Assembly (NCBI RefSeq): GCF_002911665.1
Contig: NZ_MTBP01000004.1
Location: 124,001 to 188,000, forward strand
Direction: 5' to 3'
DNA length: 64,000 bases
Source of the DNA: Actinomadura rubteroloni
GTDB taxonomy: Bacteria > Actinomycetota > Actinomycetes > Streptosporangiales > Streptosporangiaceae
A program made the position numbers and the translations under genes. Of the stretch, positions 7,876-16,321 are shown in pieces (position 1 is the first letter of the stretch; each line of letters begins with the position of its first letter). The notes beneath the pieces are model-generated. The model worked only from the letters and a program-made list of their open reading frames with translations, did no database searches and was not told the DNA's origin.

Positions 7876-10800
7876 ATGTCCCCTTTTCCCGGTGACTCCG
7901 CGTCGCCTCACGCCGCCGACAGCGCGTGGGCGGCGTTGGTCTTCGCGGGCGACCGGGCGCTCGGCAGCGCGGTGCTGGTGGACGCCACTCGGTTACTGAC
8001 CTGCGACCATGTCGCGGTCGGCGATGACTTGTGGGTCGAGTTCCCGAAATCCGAGCGCGACGACGAGCGATATCGCGTCGTCCGGATCGAGCGGGCGCCG
8101 CGCTACGACCTGGCGCTGCTGACGCTGGACGGACCGTGCGGCGTCGCGCCCGCGCCCGTCCGGCACCCGCCGCCGGCCGGGCTGGTGGACCGGGCCTGGT
8201 GGACGTTCGGATATCCGGACGGGGAAGCGCACGGAAATGACGCCCGGGGTGTCGTCGGGATCGACCTCGGACGCGGTTTCGTGCGCCTGGACGCCCGTCC
8301 GGACTCGCGTTCTACTCTGCGCCGGGGATTCAGCGGAAGCGGCCTGTGGTCGCCGGAGTACCAGGCGGTCGTGGGCGTCGTCGTGGAGGCCAATCCGGCC
8401 GGCGACGGAAAGGCCGTGACCTTTCACAAGGCGATTTCCTGCTTCCCCGATGCGAAACTGGACCGCCTCGCGGCCTGGACCGCCGGGGACGCCGACGAGG
8501 TCGCCCGGACGTCCTGGGGAATCACCCGCCGTCCGGTTTCCGGCTGGAATCTGAGCGACGATCCGGAGACCGCGCGCCACTGGAGCCCGCGCGCCCGGGG
8601 CGTGACCGTGGACAGCGAGCGCGGCCACCGCTTCGAGGGCCGGGACGCGGCGCTGACGGAGATCGTCGGCTGGCTGGACGCCGCCCGTCCCGACCGGCGC
8701 GTCCTCGTGGTGACGGGCTCACCGGGCGTCGGCAAGTCGGCGGTGCTCGGCCGGATCGTCACCACCGCCGACTCCGTGCTCCGCGCCGAACTGCCCGCCG
8801 ACGACAAGGGCGTCCGCGCGACGCCCGGGACCGTCCAGTGCGCCGTCCACGCCAAGGGCAAGACGGCCTTGGAGGTCGCGGCGGAAATCGCCCGCGCCGC
8901 GTCCGCACCCCTGCCCGAACGGCCCGACGACCTGGCCCCCGCCGTGCGCGCCGAACTGACCGAGCGTCCCCGCCCGTTCGCGATCGTCGTGGACGCGCTG
9001 GACGAGGCGTCCACGCCGGTCGACGCCCGCCGCGTCGTCGGCGACATCGTCCTGCCGCTCGCCCAGACCTGCGCCGACGTGGGCGTCCGGCTCGTCGTCG
9101 GCACGCGCCGCCACGACGACATCGGCGACCTGCTGGAGACGTTCGGCGCGGCCCGCGCCCTCATCGACCTGGACCTGCCCGAATACTTCGAGCTACGCGA
9201 CCTCACGGCCTACGCCCTCGCGACGTTGCAGTTGAAGGGGTCCGAACGTCCCGGCAACCCCTACGACGACATCGACATCGCGAAGCCGGTCGCCGAACGG
9301 ATCGCCGAGCGCTCCGACCGCAACTTCCTGGTCGCGGGCCTGGTCGCAAAGAGCCACGGCCTGTACGACACCGACCCGGTCGATCCGAACGTTCTGTCGT
9401 TCGTCGGCACGGTCGACAACGCGTTGCACGCCTTCCTCGCCCGCGTCCCGCCGGTGCGCGGCGTCCCGGCCGCCGACCTGCTCACCGTCCTCGCCCTCGC
9501 CTACGCCCAGGCCCCCGGCCTGCCCGCCGACCTGTGGCGGATCGCCGTGAACGCCCTGACCGACGTGCCGTTCACCGACCGGGATCTGCGCGCGTTCGCC
9601 CGCTCGTCGGCGGCGAACTTCCTGGTCGAGACCGCGCACGGCCAGTCGTACCGCCTGTTCCACCAAGCGCTGGACGACGTCCTGCTCGAAGCGCGCGCCA
9701 AGCTGACGCCTCGTGCAGAGGATGAACGCGCCATCGCGACGGCCTTCCTGGCCCACGGCCGCGCGACCGGCTGGGACGACGCGCCCGCCTATCTTCTGCG
9801 TTCCCTTTCCGCACACGCGGCGCCCGCAGGAATGCTCGACGCGCTGCTGGTCGATACCGGCTACATCCTGCACGCTGACATGCCGCGCCTGCTTGCCGAC
9901 AAGCACCTGGCCCGGACCCATGCGGGGCGCACGCGCGTCCGTCTGCTCGACCTGACGCCGCAGGCCAGGCGCGCCGACCCGGCCGAACGTCTCGCGATGC
10001 TGGCCCTCACCGAGAAGATGGAAGGGATCGAGGGCACCTTCAACGCACTGACGGGCACGGCCGACGTCCCCTACAGGCCCATCTGGGCGACCACGCGCCA
10101 CCGGCAGGAGGTCACCCGCTTTGAGGGCCATACCGGGCCGGTGCGCTCACTGTGCGCGCTCGCCCTCCCGGATGGGACGGTGGTGCTCGCGTCCGCCGCC
10201 GCCGACGACACCGTTCGCGTCTGGGATCCGACGACCGGCAGCACGCGCCACGTTCTGAACGTTGGCATCAACTGGGTGCGTGTGATGTGTGCGGTCCCGC
10301 TTCCCACCGGTGGGACGCTGCTGGCCACGGCCGGAGAGTTGAGTGGCATACGGGTCTGGGACCCGGTCACCGGAACCGAGACCTATCGCGTGCGCGGCTA
10401 CGCCGGATTGGTGAACGGACTCTGTGCTCTGAATGATCGGGACGGGACGCCGCTGCTCGTCAGCGGCAGCACGGACGGCAAGCTGCGGATTTGGGATCCG
10501 GTCACCGGGCAGTTGCTTCGCCGTTTCGACGGATTCCGGGGAGCACTGTGCACCGTCCCTGGCGACGGCCCGTTGCTGGCGAGCGGCAGCGCGGACGGGT
10601 CGATACGGGTTTGGGATCCCATCACTGGCGTTACGCACCGGCTCTTGGACGACTTCGGGGAGCCGGGGAAAGCAATGTGCGCCCTTCCCGGAGCCGATGG
10701 ACGCGTAGTTCTGGCGATCTCGGTCGGAGCGCATTCCGTCTATCTCTGTGATCTACAGGACGGCACGACGCGCCCTCTCGGCAGCCACTACGCGATGGGG

Positions 10801-11961
10801 CGTGCGATGTGCGCGCTGCCGGAGCCAGGTGGCGACGCTCGGCTGGCGATCATCGGCGACGAACGCGTCGTGCGGATTCGGCAGGTCCATGGCGGTTCTG
10901 GCTACCGGGTGTTCGAAGGCCACACCGACTGGGTCCGCGCCGTCTGTGCTTTTCCCGTGCCGGGGGGCGGGACGTTGATGGCCACCGGCGGCGACGATCA
11001 CACCGTCCGGATCTGGGACTACGCAGGTGGGGACATGTCCTCGGGCACCCGAGAAGCCGTCGGCTCGGCGAACGCGCTTTGCTCGTTCACCGATCTCGAC
11101 GGGCGTGCGTTACTCGCCGCTGCGGGCAGCGACGGAAAGGTGGAGATCGTGGACGAGTCGAACGGCGCGTCTGTGCTTTCCTACCGCCCCCACAATCGAT
11201 CGGTGAACGCAGTGTGCGTGCTGCCTGTTCCGGACGGCGTTTACCTTGCCACGGTCGGCAACGACGGCACGGTACGGATCTCGGACCCGTGCACTGGGCA
11301 GCACCGTCATCTGCGGAACGAGCATGAGCGTTCGGTGAACGCCGTTTGCATGCTGGCCATCCCGGGCGGCAGAACTCTACTCGTGACCGGGAGCAACGAC
11401 TGCAAAGCGCGGATCTGGGATCTTCGGACCGGTAGGGTCCGGCACGACCTGAGCGGTCATACCAACGGTGTCCGCGCGGTCTGCGCCGTTCCGTTCCCCG
11501 GCCAGGACGTCTTGCTGGCGACCGCGGGGGACGACTGGACGGTCCGGCTTTGGGATCCGCGCACGGCGTCCCCGCGTGCGGTCCTCGAAGGCCACACAGG
11601 CGGGATCAACGCGCTGGCGGTCGTGCCGGACGCCGGGGGAGGCGTTCTGCTGGCGAGCGCGAGCAACGACCGCACCGTCCGGCTCTGGGATCCAGAGACC
11701 TGGACGGTGCGGCAGGTGCTCGAAGGGCACACCGACTGGGTGAACGCCGTCTGCGTGCTGCCGCGCCGGGACGGCCGGGTGCGATTGGCGACGGCGAGCA
11801 ACGACCGGACGGTCCGGGTGTGGGACCTGCGGTCGGCGTCGTCGCTCACCATCCCCGTCCACCACACCGCGCACGCGGTCGCGAGTGTGACGTCCGGGCT
11901 GGCGGTCGGAATGGACGCGGGTATCGCGCTCATCCGGCTGGACGAGCGCAACGTCACCTGA
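7876..11961 (+). CDS. trypsin-like protease / STAND-type NTPase / WD40 propeller fusion
   Basis: The 1361-residue protein has three parts. First, a trypsin-like domain (about 15-200) with an apparently complete triad: His45 in LLTCDHVA, Asp78 in YDLALLTL, Ser153 in GFSGSG. There is no signal peptide, so it is cytoplasmic. Second, a STAND-like P-loop NTPase (about 250-700) with Walker A GSPGVGKS at 281-288 and Walker B FAIVVDALDEAS near 369. Third, 13 full WD40 repeats plus one degenerate one (about 745-1361), enough for two seven-bladed propellers. Known families of this layout are predicted to sense a ligand through the repeats, assemble with NTP and trigger the protease. The start is ATG 7876, with a possible -10 (TAAGCT) upstream. 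Confidence 0.9.
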   Translation: MSPFPGDSASPHAADSAWAALVFAGDRALGSAVLVDATRLLTCDHVAVGDDLWVEFPKSERDDERYRVVRIERAPRYDLALLTLDGPCGVAPAPVRHPPPAGLVDRAWWTFGYPDGEAHGNDARGVVGIDLGRGFVRLDARPDSRSTLRRGFSGSGLWSPEYQAVVGVVVEANPAGDGKAVTFHKAISCFPDAKLDRLAAWTAGDADEVARTSWGITRRPVSGWNLSDDPETARHWSPRARGVTVDSERGHRFEGRDAALTEIVGWLDAARPDRRVLVVTGSPGVGKSAVLGRIVTTADSVLRAELPADDKGVRATPGTVQCAVHAKGKTALEVAAEIARAASAPLPERPDDLAPAVRAELTERPRPFAIVVDALDEASTPVDARRVVGDIVLPLAQTCADVGVRLVVGTRRHDDIGDLLETFGAARALIDLDLPEYFELRDLTAYALATLQLKGSERPGNPYDDIDIAKPVAERIAERSDRNFLVAGLVAKSHGLYDTDPVDPNVLSFVGTVDNALHAFLARVPPVRGVPAADLLTVLALAYAQAPGLPADLWRIAVNALTDVPFTDRDLRAFARSSAANFLVETAHGQSYRLFHQALDDVLLEARAKLTPRAEDERAIATAFLAHGRATGWDDAPAYLLRSLSAHAAPAGMLDALLVDTGYILHADMPRLLADKHLARTHAGRTRVRLLDLTPQARRADPAERLAMLALTEKMEGIEGTFNALTGTADVPYRPIWATTRHRQEVTRFEGHTGPVRSLCALALPDGTVVLASAAADDTVRVWDPTTGSTRHVLNVGINWVRVMCAVPLPTGGTLLATAGELSGIRVWDPVTGTETYRVRGYAGLVNGLCALNDRDGTPLLVSGSTDGKLRIWDPVTGQLLRRFDGFRGALCTVPGDGPLLASGSADGSIRVWDPITGVTHRLLDDFGEPGKAMCALPGADGRVVLAISVGAHSVYLCDLQDGTTRPLGSHYAMGRAMCALPEPGGDARLAIIGDERVVRIRQVHGGSGYRVFEGHTDWVRAVCAFPVPGGGTLMATGGDDHTVRIWDYAGGDMSSGTREAVGSANALCSFTDLDGRALLAAAGSDGKVEIVDESNGASVLSYRPHNRSVNAVCVLPVPDGVYLATVGNDGTVRISDPCTGQHRHLRNEHERSVNAVCMLAIPGGRTLLVTGSNDCKARIWDLRTGRVRHDLSGHTNGVRAVCAVPFPGQDVLLATAGDDWTVRLWDPRTASPRAVLEGHTGGINALAVVPDAGGGVLLASASNDRTVRLWDPETWTVRQVLEGHTDWVNAVCVLPRRDGRVRLATASNDRTVRVWDLRSASSLTIPVHHTAHAVASVTSGLAVGMDAGIALIRLDERNVT

Positions 11962-12277
11962 GCCAATGACTCTCCTTTTGTAATCGGTGTGACGATCGAC
12001 TGTTGTTTCCCTTTCGTACCGTTCGGTGGCCTCGTGGCATCTGCCGGGCGGGACGCGAGCAAGCTGCAGAATTCTTTCCCAAACTTCCGAAAGACTTCTT
12101 GCGCTTCCGCCGCGAACCATGCATCGTCTTAATCCGACACGCGAACCGACGTAACGTTCAAGGTCATCATGCCCCCACGACGGACCTTCCCGATTCTCTC
12201 GGTTCGGTGCTCCAAGACTGCCGCCTAGGCCACCCCCTGGCCAGGTGAGCCCGCGAAATGCAACAACAGGAGGGTCC
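11962..12277. other. intergenic region before the XRE/DUF397 pair
   Basis: This 316-base gap is visibly less GC-rich than its neighbours. I see no supported gene; short open frames here lack actinobacterial codon bias. It probably holds the end of the conflict-module transcript and the promoter of the XRE gene. An RBS (AACAGGAGGG) sits at its right end. Confidence 0.5.
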
Positions 12278-13087
12278 GTGAAACTGCGTCGCGGCTTCGA
12301 TCCCGACAGCTCGCTGTGGGATCTCATAGCCGATCACCTGCGCAATGACCGTGAAGCGCGGGACTGGTCGCAGGAGGCGGTCGGTGAGGTCATCGACCGC
12401 ACACGCTCGCTGGTGTCCCGGGTTGAGTCGGGGCATACGCGACTCCAGGCGCGTCACGCGGCGAAGATCGATGCCGCATGGAATACGGGTGGCCTGTATG
12501 GGCGACTCGTGAAATTCGCGAAGTCCGGGCATGACCCGCAGTGGTTCAAGGCGCACGAGGAGTTCGAGGCGAAGGCCGACGAGGTCCGGATCTGGGAAAC
12601 GTCCTGGATGCCCGGCCTTTTCCAGACGCCCGAGTACGCCCGCGCCGTGTTCGAGTGCTACGGCCTCGGCGCGATCGACGAGCTCGTCGAAGTCCGCATG
12701 AGGCGGCAGGCTCTCCTGTCCCGCGACCCGTGGCCGCTCATCTGGGCCTACGTCTACCAGGACGTGATCGAGTCGCCGGTGGGCGGCCCGGAGGTCATGC
12801 GTGCGCAGCTCGCCCGCCTCCTGGAGCTGGCCGACCAGCCCAACATCACGATCCGCGTTCTGCCCCGTTCGGTCGGCGCAACCGTCGGCCGTGACGGCGC
12901 GTTCATGCTCATGGCGACGGCCAAAGAAGAGCAGGCATTCACCGAGGCCAGCGCGGGAGGGCGGCTCACCGAGGACAGCGCGGATGTAAGCTCGTTGAGA
13001 GTGAAGTTCGCGCGCATCGGGGACCACGCTCTTCCCGTGGACGCCTCCCTGCGGCTCATCCGAGAAACGATGGAGATGTTCCAGTGA
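12278..13087 (+). CDS. XRE-family HTH regulator with DUF5753 domain
   Basis: The 269-residue protein has an N-terminal XRE HTH (about 11-66: ...WSQEAVGEVIDRTRSLVSRVESGH) and a C-terminal DUF5753 domain (WETSWMPGLFQTPEYARAVF, then RMRRQALLSRDPWPLIWAYVYQDVI and NITIRVLPRSVGA). GTG 12278 follows AGGAGGG; an upstream in-frame GTG lacks an RBS. These regulators occur in many copies in streptomycetes and relatives and control development or antibiotic production through a cognate DUF397 protein. Its stop overlaps the DUF397 gene by four bases. Confidence 0.92.
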   Translation: MKLRRGFDPDSSLWDLIADHLRNDREARDWSQEAVGEVIDRTRSLVSRVESGHTRLQARHAAKIDAAWNTGGLYGRLVKFAKSGHDPQWFKAHEEFEAKADEVRIWETSWMPGLFQTPEYARAVFECYGLGAIDELVEVRMRRQALLSRDPWPLIWAYVYQDVIESPVGGPEVMRAQLARLLELADQPNITIRVLPRSVGATVGRDGAFMLMATAKEEQAFTEASAGGRLTEDSADVSSLRVKFARIGDHALPVDASLRLIRETMEMFQ

Positions 13088-13281
13088 CCCCACAGTGGCG
13101 CAAAAGCACCCGAAGCGGCGGGAACAACGGCGGCAGGACCAACTGCGTCGAGGTGGCCAAGCTTTCCGAGACGGTCGGCCTGCGTGACAGCAAGGCCCCG
13201 TCCGCCGGTCACCTGACGCTGACCCCCGCCACGTTCGCCGCTCTGCTCGCCGAGGCGAAGCGCAACGACCTCAACCTCTGA
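13084..13281 (+). CDS. DUF397 family protein
   Basis: A 65-residue protein with the family pattern PQWRKSTRSGG...NCVEVAKLS...VGLRDSKAP. DUF397 proteins are small partners, thought to be antagonists, of adjacent XRE/DUF5753 regulators. The GTG start overlaps the upstream stop (GTGA), so the two are translationally coupled. A hairpin terminator follows at 13301. Confidence 0.93.
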   Translation: MTPQWRKSTRSGGNNGGRTNCVEVAKLSETVGLRDSKAPSAGHLTLTPATFAALLAEAKRNDLNL

Positions 13282-13300
13282 CCAACCCCCCGCAGACCAC

Positions 13301-13329
13301 GTGAACCCCGGCCGAGTGCCGGGGTTCAC
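13301..13329. terminator. hairpin terminator after the DUF397 gene
   Basis: Perfect 11-bp inverted repeat GTGAACCCCGG / CCGGGGTTCAC with a 7-base loop. It lies between the converging DUF397 and small secreted-protein genes, so it can serve both. Confidence 0.8.
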
Positions 13330-13345
13330 GCATTGTCAGGCGGCG

Positions 13346-13567
13346 TCAGTCGTCGGTGGGCATGGGGGCGGGCTGGGCCTGCTCCATGCGCTCCTTCGTC
13401 CAGTAGCCGGGGTCCTGCTTCTGGACCGGGCCGGACGTGGACGCGCCGGCGCCGCCGCCGTCGCCGGGCTTCGGGCCGTCGGCGGACGCCGAGAGGGCGA
13501 ACCCGGCCGCGACGAGCACGCCGGCCGTCGCCGCACCGGCGAGGACCAGGACGAGAGTGCGCTTCAT
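13346..13567 (-). CDS. small secreted protein resembling a stand-alone protease propeptide
   Basis: This 73-residue protein begins with a clear signal peptide (MKRTLVLVLAGAATAGVLVAAGFALSASA). The mature part is about 45 residues and contains GYWTKERMEQAQPAPMP. The same YWT-x-x-RM-x-x-A-x-P-x-P motif occurs in the propeptide region of both neighbouring secreted proteases (KYWTAARMKAARPVPEP and KYWTAARMKAARPMPAP). Here it ends without any protease domain. It could be a truncated duplicate or a propeptide-derived chaperone/inhibitor for the two proteases. The protein itself looks intact and coding. Confidence 0.75.
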   Translation of the reverse strand: MKRTLVLVLAGAATAGVLVAAGFALSASADGPKPGDGGGAGASTSGPVQKQDPGYWTKERMEQAQPAPMPTDD

Positions 13568-13661
13568 GGTGACTCTTCTCTGTTGCCGCGCCCGGCCGGA
13601 CGCGAGACCCGCCGGCGCCAGCCTATGCGGCCGGCGCCGGCGGGGCGAGGTGCGGACGGGG

Positions 13662-14663
13662 TCAGGTGACGCTGCCCTGCGCGTCGAACATGTTCTTGAC
13701 GGCGGTGTCGAAGTACGGCGACTTGTTGACGCCGCCGGTGGTGCTGATCGTGCTGGTCACGCCGTTGGTCTGGCCGCGACCGGTGGTGTTGTCGAAGTTG
13801 CGGATCCAGGGGCCGCCGCTGGAGCCGGGCTGGAAGTTGCAGTTGAGGGCGATCCGGCCGCCGCCCGCGTCCCGCGTGGTGCCCTTGCACCAGGCCTGGA
13901 TCTGCCCGCTGCTGAAGTTCTTCGGGTAACCGAGAACGGTCACCGCGACGTTCTTCGGGTAGTTCCAGCTCAGCCCGTTTCCGCCGACGACGTTGACGAG
14001 CTTGCGGCCGTTCAGCGGCCACGTCGTGACCATGCCGACGTCACGGTTGTAGGCGCTGCTGCTGATCCACGTGTTGAACGTCCGGAACTGCTTGGCGGCG
14101 AACGTGCCGAACGGACGCGAGCCGTTGCGGTAGCGCGGGACGAACGTCCAGTTCGTCATCCACTTTCCGCCCTTGCCCTCGTGGACGCAGTGCCCGGCGG
14201 TGATGACGAGCTGCTTGGACGGGCTGTTGAGCGCGCTCGCCGAGCAGACCCAGTCGCCGCCGCTCGGCTTGTGGAAGAAGACCTTCCCGACGACCTTCGA
14301 CTCGGTGATGGACGCGGCGAGCTTCGCGTCCCCGCCCGCGAGTTTGTTCGCGGCCGAGGCGATCGCCGCGGCCGAGGGGGAGGAGCCCGGGTTCCCGGTC
14401 GCCGTCGCGGCGACGGCGGGGACACCGGCGGGCGCCTTCGGCTCGGGGACGGGACGGGCGGCCTTCATCCGCGCCGCCGTCCAGTACTTGGAGACCTGCT
14501 CCACGGCGGCGGCGCTGGTCACCGCGCCGCCGCCGGTGAGCCGGGCCGTGCTCGCGCTCGTGCCGCCGGGGTTCGCCGGGGCGGCGTTCGCGGCCGAGGC
14601 CATCGCCGCGGCGAGGACCCCGGCCGTGGCCGTCGTCGTGATGAGTCGGAGGGCGGACCGCAT
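13662..14663 (-). CDS. secreted trypsin-like serine peptidase (copy 1)
   Basis: The 333-residue preproenzyme has a signal peptide ending near ANAAPA, a propeptide holding KYWTAARMKAARPVPEP, and a trypsin/V8-like domain. The triad is visible: His in LVITAGHC, Asp in NRDVGMV, Ser in PGSSGGPW. Paired cysteines fit an exported enzyme. ATG 14663 follows a GAGGTCCGC spacer that is shared with copy 2. It is the downstream member of a tandem pair. It probably acts outside the cell; substrate specificity is unknown. Confidence 0.92.
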   Translation of the reverse strand: MRSALRLITTTATAGVLAAAMASAANAAPANPGGTSASTARLTGGGAVTSAAAVEQVSKYWTAARMKAARPVPEPKAPAGVPAVAATATGNPGSSPSAAAIASAANKLAGGDAKLAASITESKVVGKVFFHKPSGGDWVCSASALNSPSKQLVITAGHCVHEGKGGKWMTNWTFVPRYRNGSRPFGTFAAKQFRTFNTWISSSAYNRDVGMVTTWPLNGRKLVNVVGGNGLSWNYPKNVAVTVLGYPKNFSSGQIQAWCKGTTRDAGGGRIALNCNFQPGSSGGPWIRNFDNTTGRGQTNGVTSTISTTGGVNKSPYFDTAVKNMFDAQGSVT

Positions 14664-14974
14664 GCGGACCTCAATTCGTTCAGTGCTTCTGGACGGTCCA
14701 ATGACACCCTGCCGACGGGCAAAGCACAATGTTCTTCGCAAGTCCGGAAAGGGACACGAACCGGGAGTCATCGGACTGCGTCGTAGACGGTCGGAGGGTG
14801 AGGACCAGGGTCCGGCCCGCCGGTCGTCGCCCGTCCGTTCATTCGGAATTAACGAAAAACAGGGAACCGCACCGGGCGCTCCCGCGTCGAAGTGGAATTG
14901 TCGTGAAACGGGGACGTCCCGCCGGGTCCGGCCGAGCGGCCGGTCCCGACGGGACGGAGAATGCGGAATGTGCG
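14664..14974. other. intergenic region between the two protease genes
   Basis: These 311 bases hold no supported gene. The AT-richer stretch near 14840-14870 (GGAATTAACGAAAAACAGG) could be part of the reverse-strand promoter of the 13662-14663 protease. I see no clear terminator hairpin. Confidence 0.4.
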
Positions 14975-15991
14975 TCAGGTCACGCTGCCCTGCGCGTCGA
15001 ACATCGCCTTGACGGCGTCGTCGAAGTACGACGCCCGGTTCACGCCGTTCCCGTCGATCGTGCTCATCACGCCGTCGGTCTGGCCGAGCCCGGTGGTGTT
15101 GTTGAAGCTCATGATCCAGGGGCCGCCGCTGGAGCCGCCGTTGAAGTTGCAGCCGAGCGCGATCGTGTAGTTCCCGCCGTCGTACGTGGTGCCCTGGCAC
15201 CACTGCTGGATCTCACCGTTGTTCGCGTTCACCGGGTACCCGAGAATGGTCACCGCGACGTTCTTCGGCCAGTTCCAGTTCAGGCCGTTGCCGCCGACGA
15301 CGTTCACGAGCTTGTTCCCGTTGAGCGGCCACGTCGTCACCATGCCGACGTCGCGCTGGAGGTCGCTGCTGCTGATCCAGGAGTTGAACGTCCGGAACTG
15401 CTTGGCCGCGAACGTGCCGAACGGCCGCGAACCGCTGCGGTAGCGGGGCACGAACGTCCAGTTCGTCACCCAATTGCCGCCCGCGCCCTCGTGGACGCAG
15501 TGCCCGGCGGTGATGACGAGCTGCTTGGACGGGCTGTTGAGCGCGCTCCCCGAGCACATCCAGTCGCCGCCGCTCGGCTTGTGGAAGTAGACCTTGCCGA
15601 CCACGGCCGACTCGGTGATGGCCGCCGCGAGCTTGAGGTTCCCGCCCGCCATCTTGTTGGCCGCCGACGCGATGGCCTTGGCCGACGGCGACGAGCCCGC
15701 CTTCCCGGTCGGCGCGGCCTGCGCCGACACCTTGCCGCCGCGCGCCTTCGGCGCGGGCATGGGACGGGCGGCCTTCATCCGCGCCGCCGTCCAGTACTTG
15801 GAGACCTTCGCCGCGGCGGTGGCGCTGTTGACGGCGCCGCCGTCCGACAGCCGGGCCGTGCTCGCGCTCGTCGCGGCGGTCTTCGCCGGGGCCGCCGGGA
15901 CGGCCGGCGCGGCGTTGGCCGCGGACGCCGTCGCGGCGGCGAGCACCGCCGCCGTGGCCGACGCCATGATCAGTCTGAGGGGGGACCGCAT
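14975..15991 (-). CDS. secreted trypsin-like serine peptidase (copy 2)
   Basis: The 338-residue paralogue of the gene at 13662-14663 shares signal peptide, propeptide motif (KYWTAARMKAARPMPAP), catalytic segments (TAGHC, QRDVGMV, GGSSGGPW) and the ending FDAQGSVT. Differences cluster in loops (DLQ for AYN before the catalytic Asp; GNYTIALGC for GGRIALNC), which suggests divergence in substrate choice after tandem duplication. It is exported and likely self-processed. The ATG at 15991 has the same upstream AATTGAGGTCCGC as copy 1. Confidence 0.92.
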   Translation of the reverse strand: MRSPLRLIMASATAAVLAAATASAANAAPAVPAAPAKTAATSASTARLSDGGAVNSATAAAKVSKYWTAARMKAARPMPAPKARGGKVSAQAAPTGKAGSSPSAKAIASAANKMAGGNLKLAAAITESAVVGKVYFHKPSGGDWMCSGSALNSPSKQLVITAGHCVHEGAGGNWVTNWTFVPRYRSGSRPFGTFAAKQFRTFNSWISSSDLQRDVGMVTTWPLNGNKLVNVVGGNGLNWNWPKNVAVTILGYPVNANNGEIQQWCQGTTYDGGNYTIALGCNFNGGSSGGPWIMSFNNTTGLGQTDGVMSTIDGNGVNRASYFDDAVKAMFDAQGSVT

Positions 15992-16321
15992 GCGGACCTC
16001 AATTCCTGGGGTTCTCGCTGACGACTTTCATGAGACGGCAGTGCCGCAAAAACGGCAATCTAGGACAGACGTCCGTAAGAGGTCAGCGTCCCGCCGCGGA
16101 CATCGGGCCAGTTGGCGGGCGGTATGCGGGCACCGGTCCGCATGTGGATCCCCGGTGCGCAGTTGGTCACCTGTTGTCGCAAGAACTGCCGTGATAAATG
16201 CACAGATTTCCGGGACCGTGCCAGCGAAAAAAGCCCACACAAGTGGTCGGGAATTCGGGACGCGGCCTGGGTACTATGCCCCAGCCTCGGGGTAAGTGTG
16301 GCGCTATGCGATACTTCCGCC
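15992..16321. promoter_or_regulatory. divergent intergenic region, protease copy 2 and ClC channel
   Basis: This 330-base gap is gene-free as far as I can tell and must hold the promoters for two divergent genes. A 6-bp inverted repeat, ATGCGG-N8-CCGCAT, lies at 16124-16143. A TATGCGATACT stretch about ten bases before GTG 16322 could be a -10 for a short-leader or leaderless channel transcript. Confidence 0.4.

Noticed and set aside
12003..12248. 81-codon frame before the XRE gene
   Set aside because: No RBS, atypical codon usage and no recognisable family. Treated as intergenic.
16124..16143. ATGCGG-N8-CCGCAT as an operator
   Set aside because: Six-base arms in very GC-rich DNA are expected by chance, and the position is not near a clear promoter.
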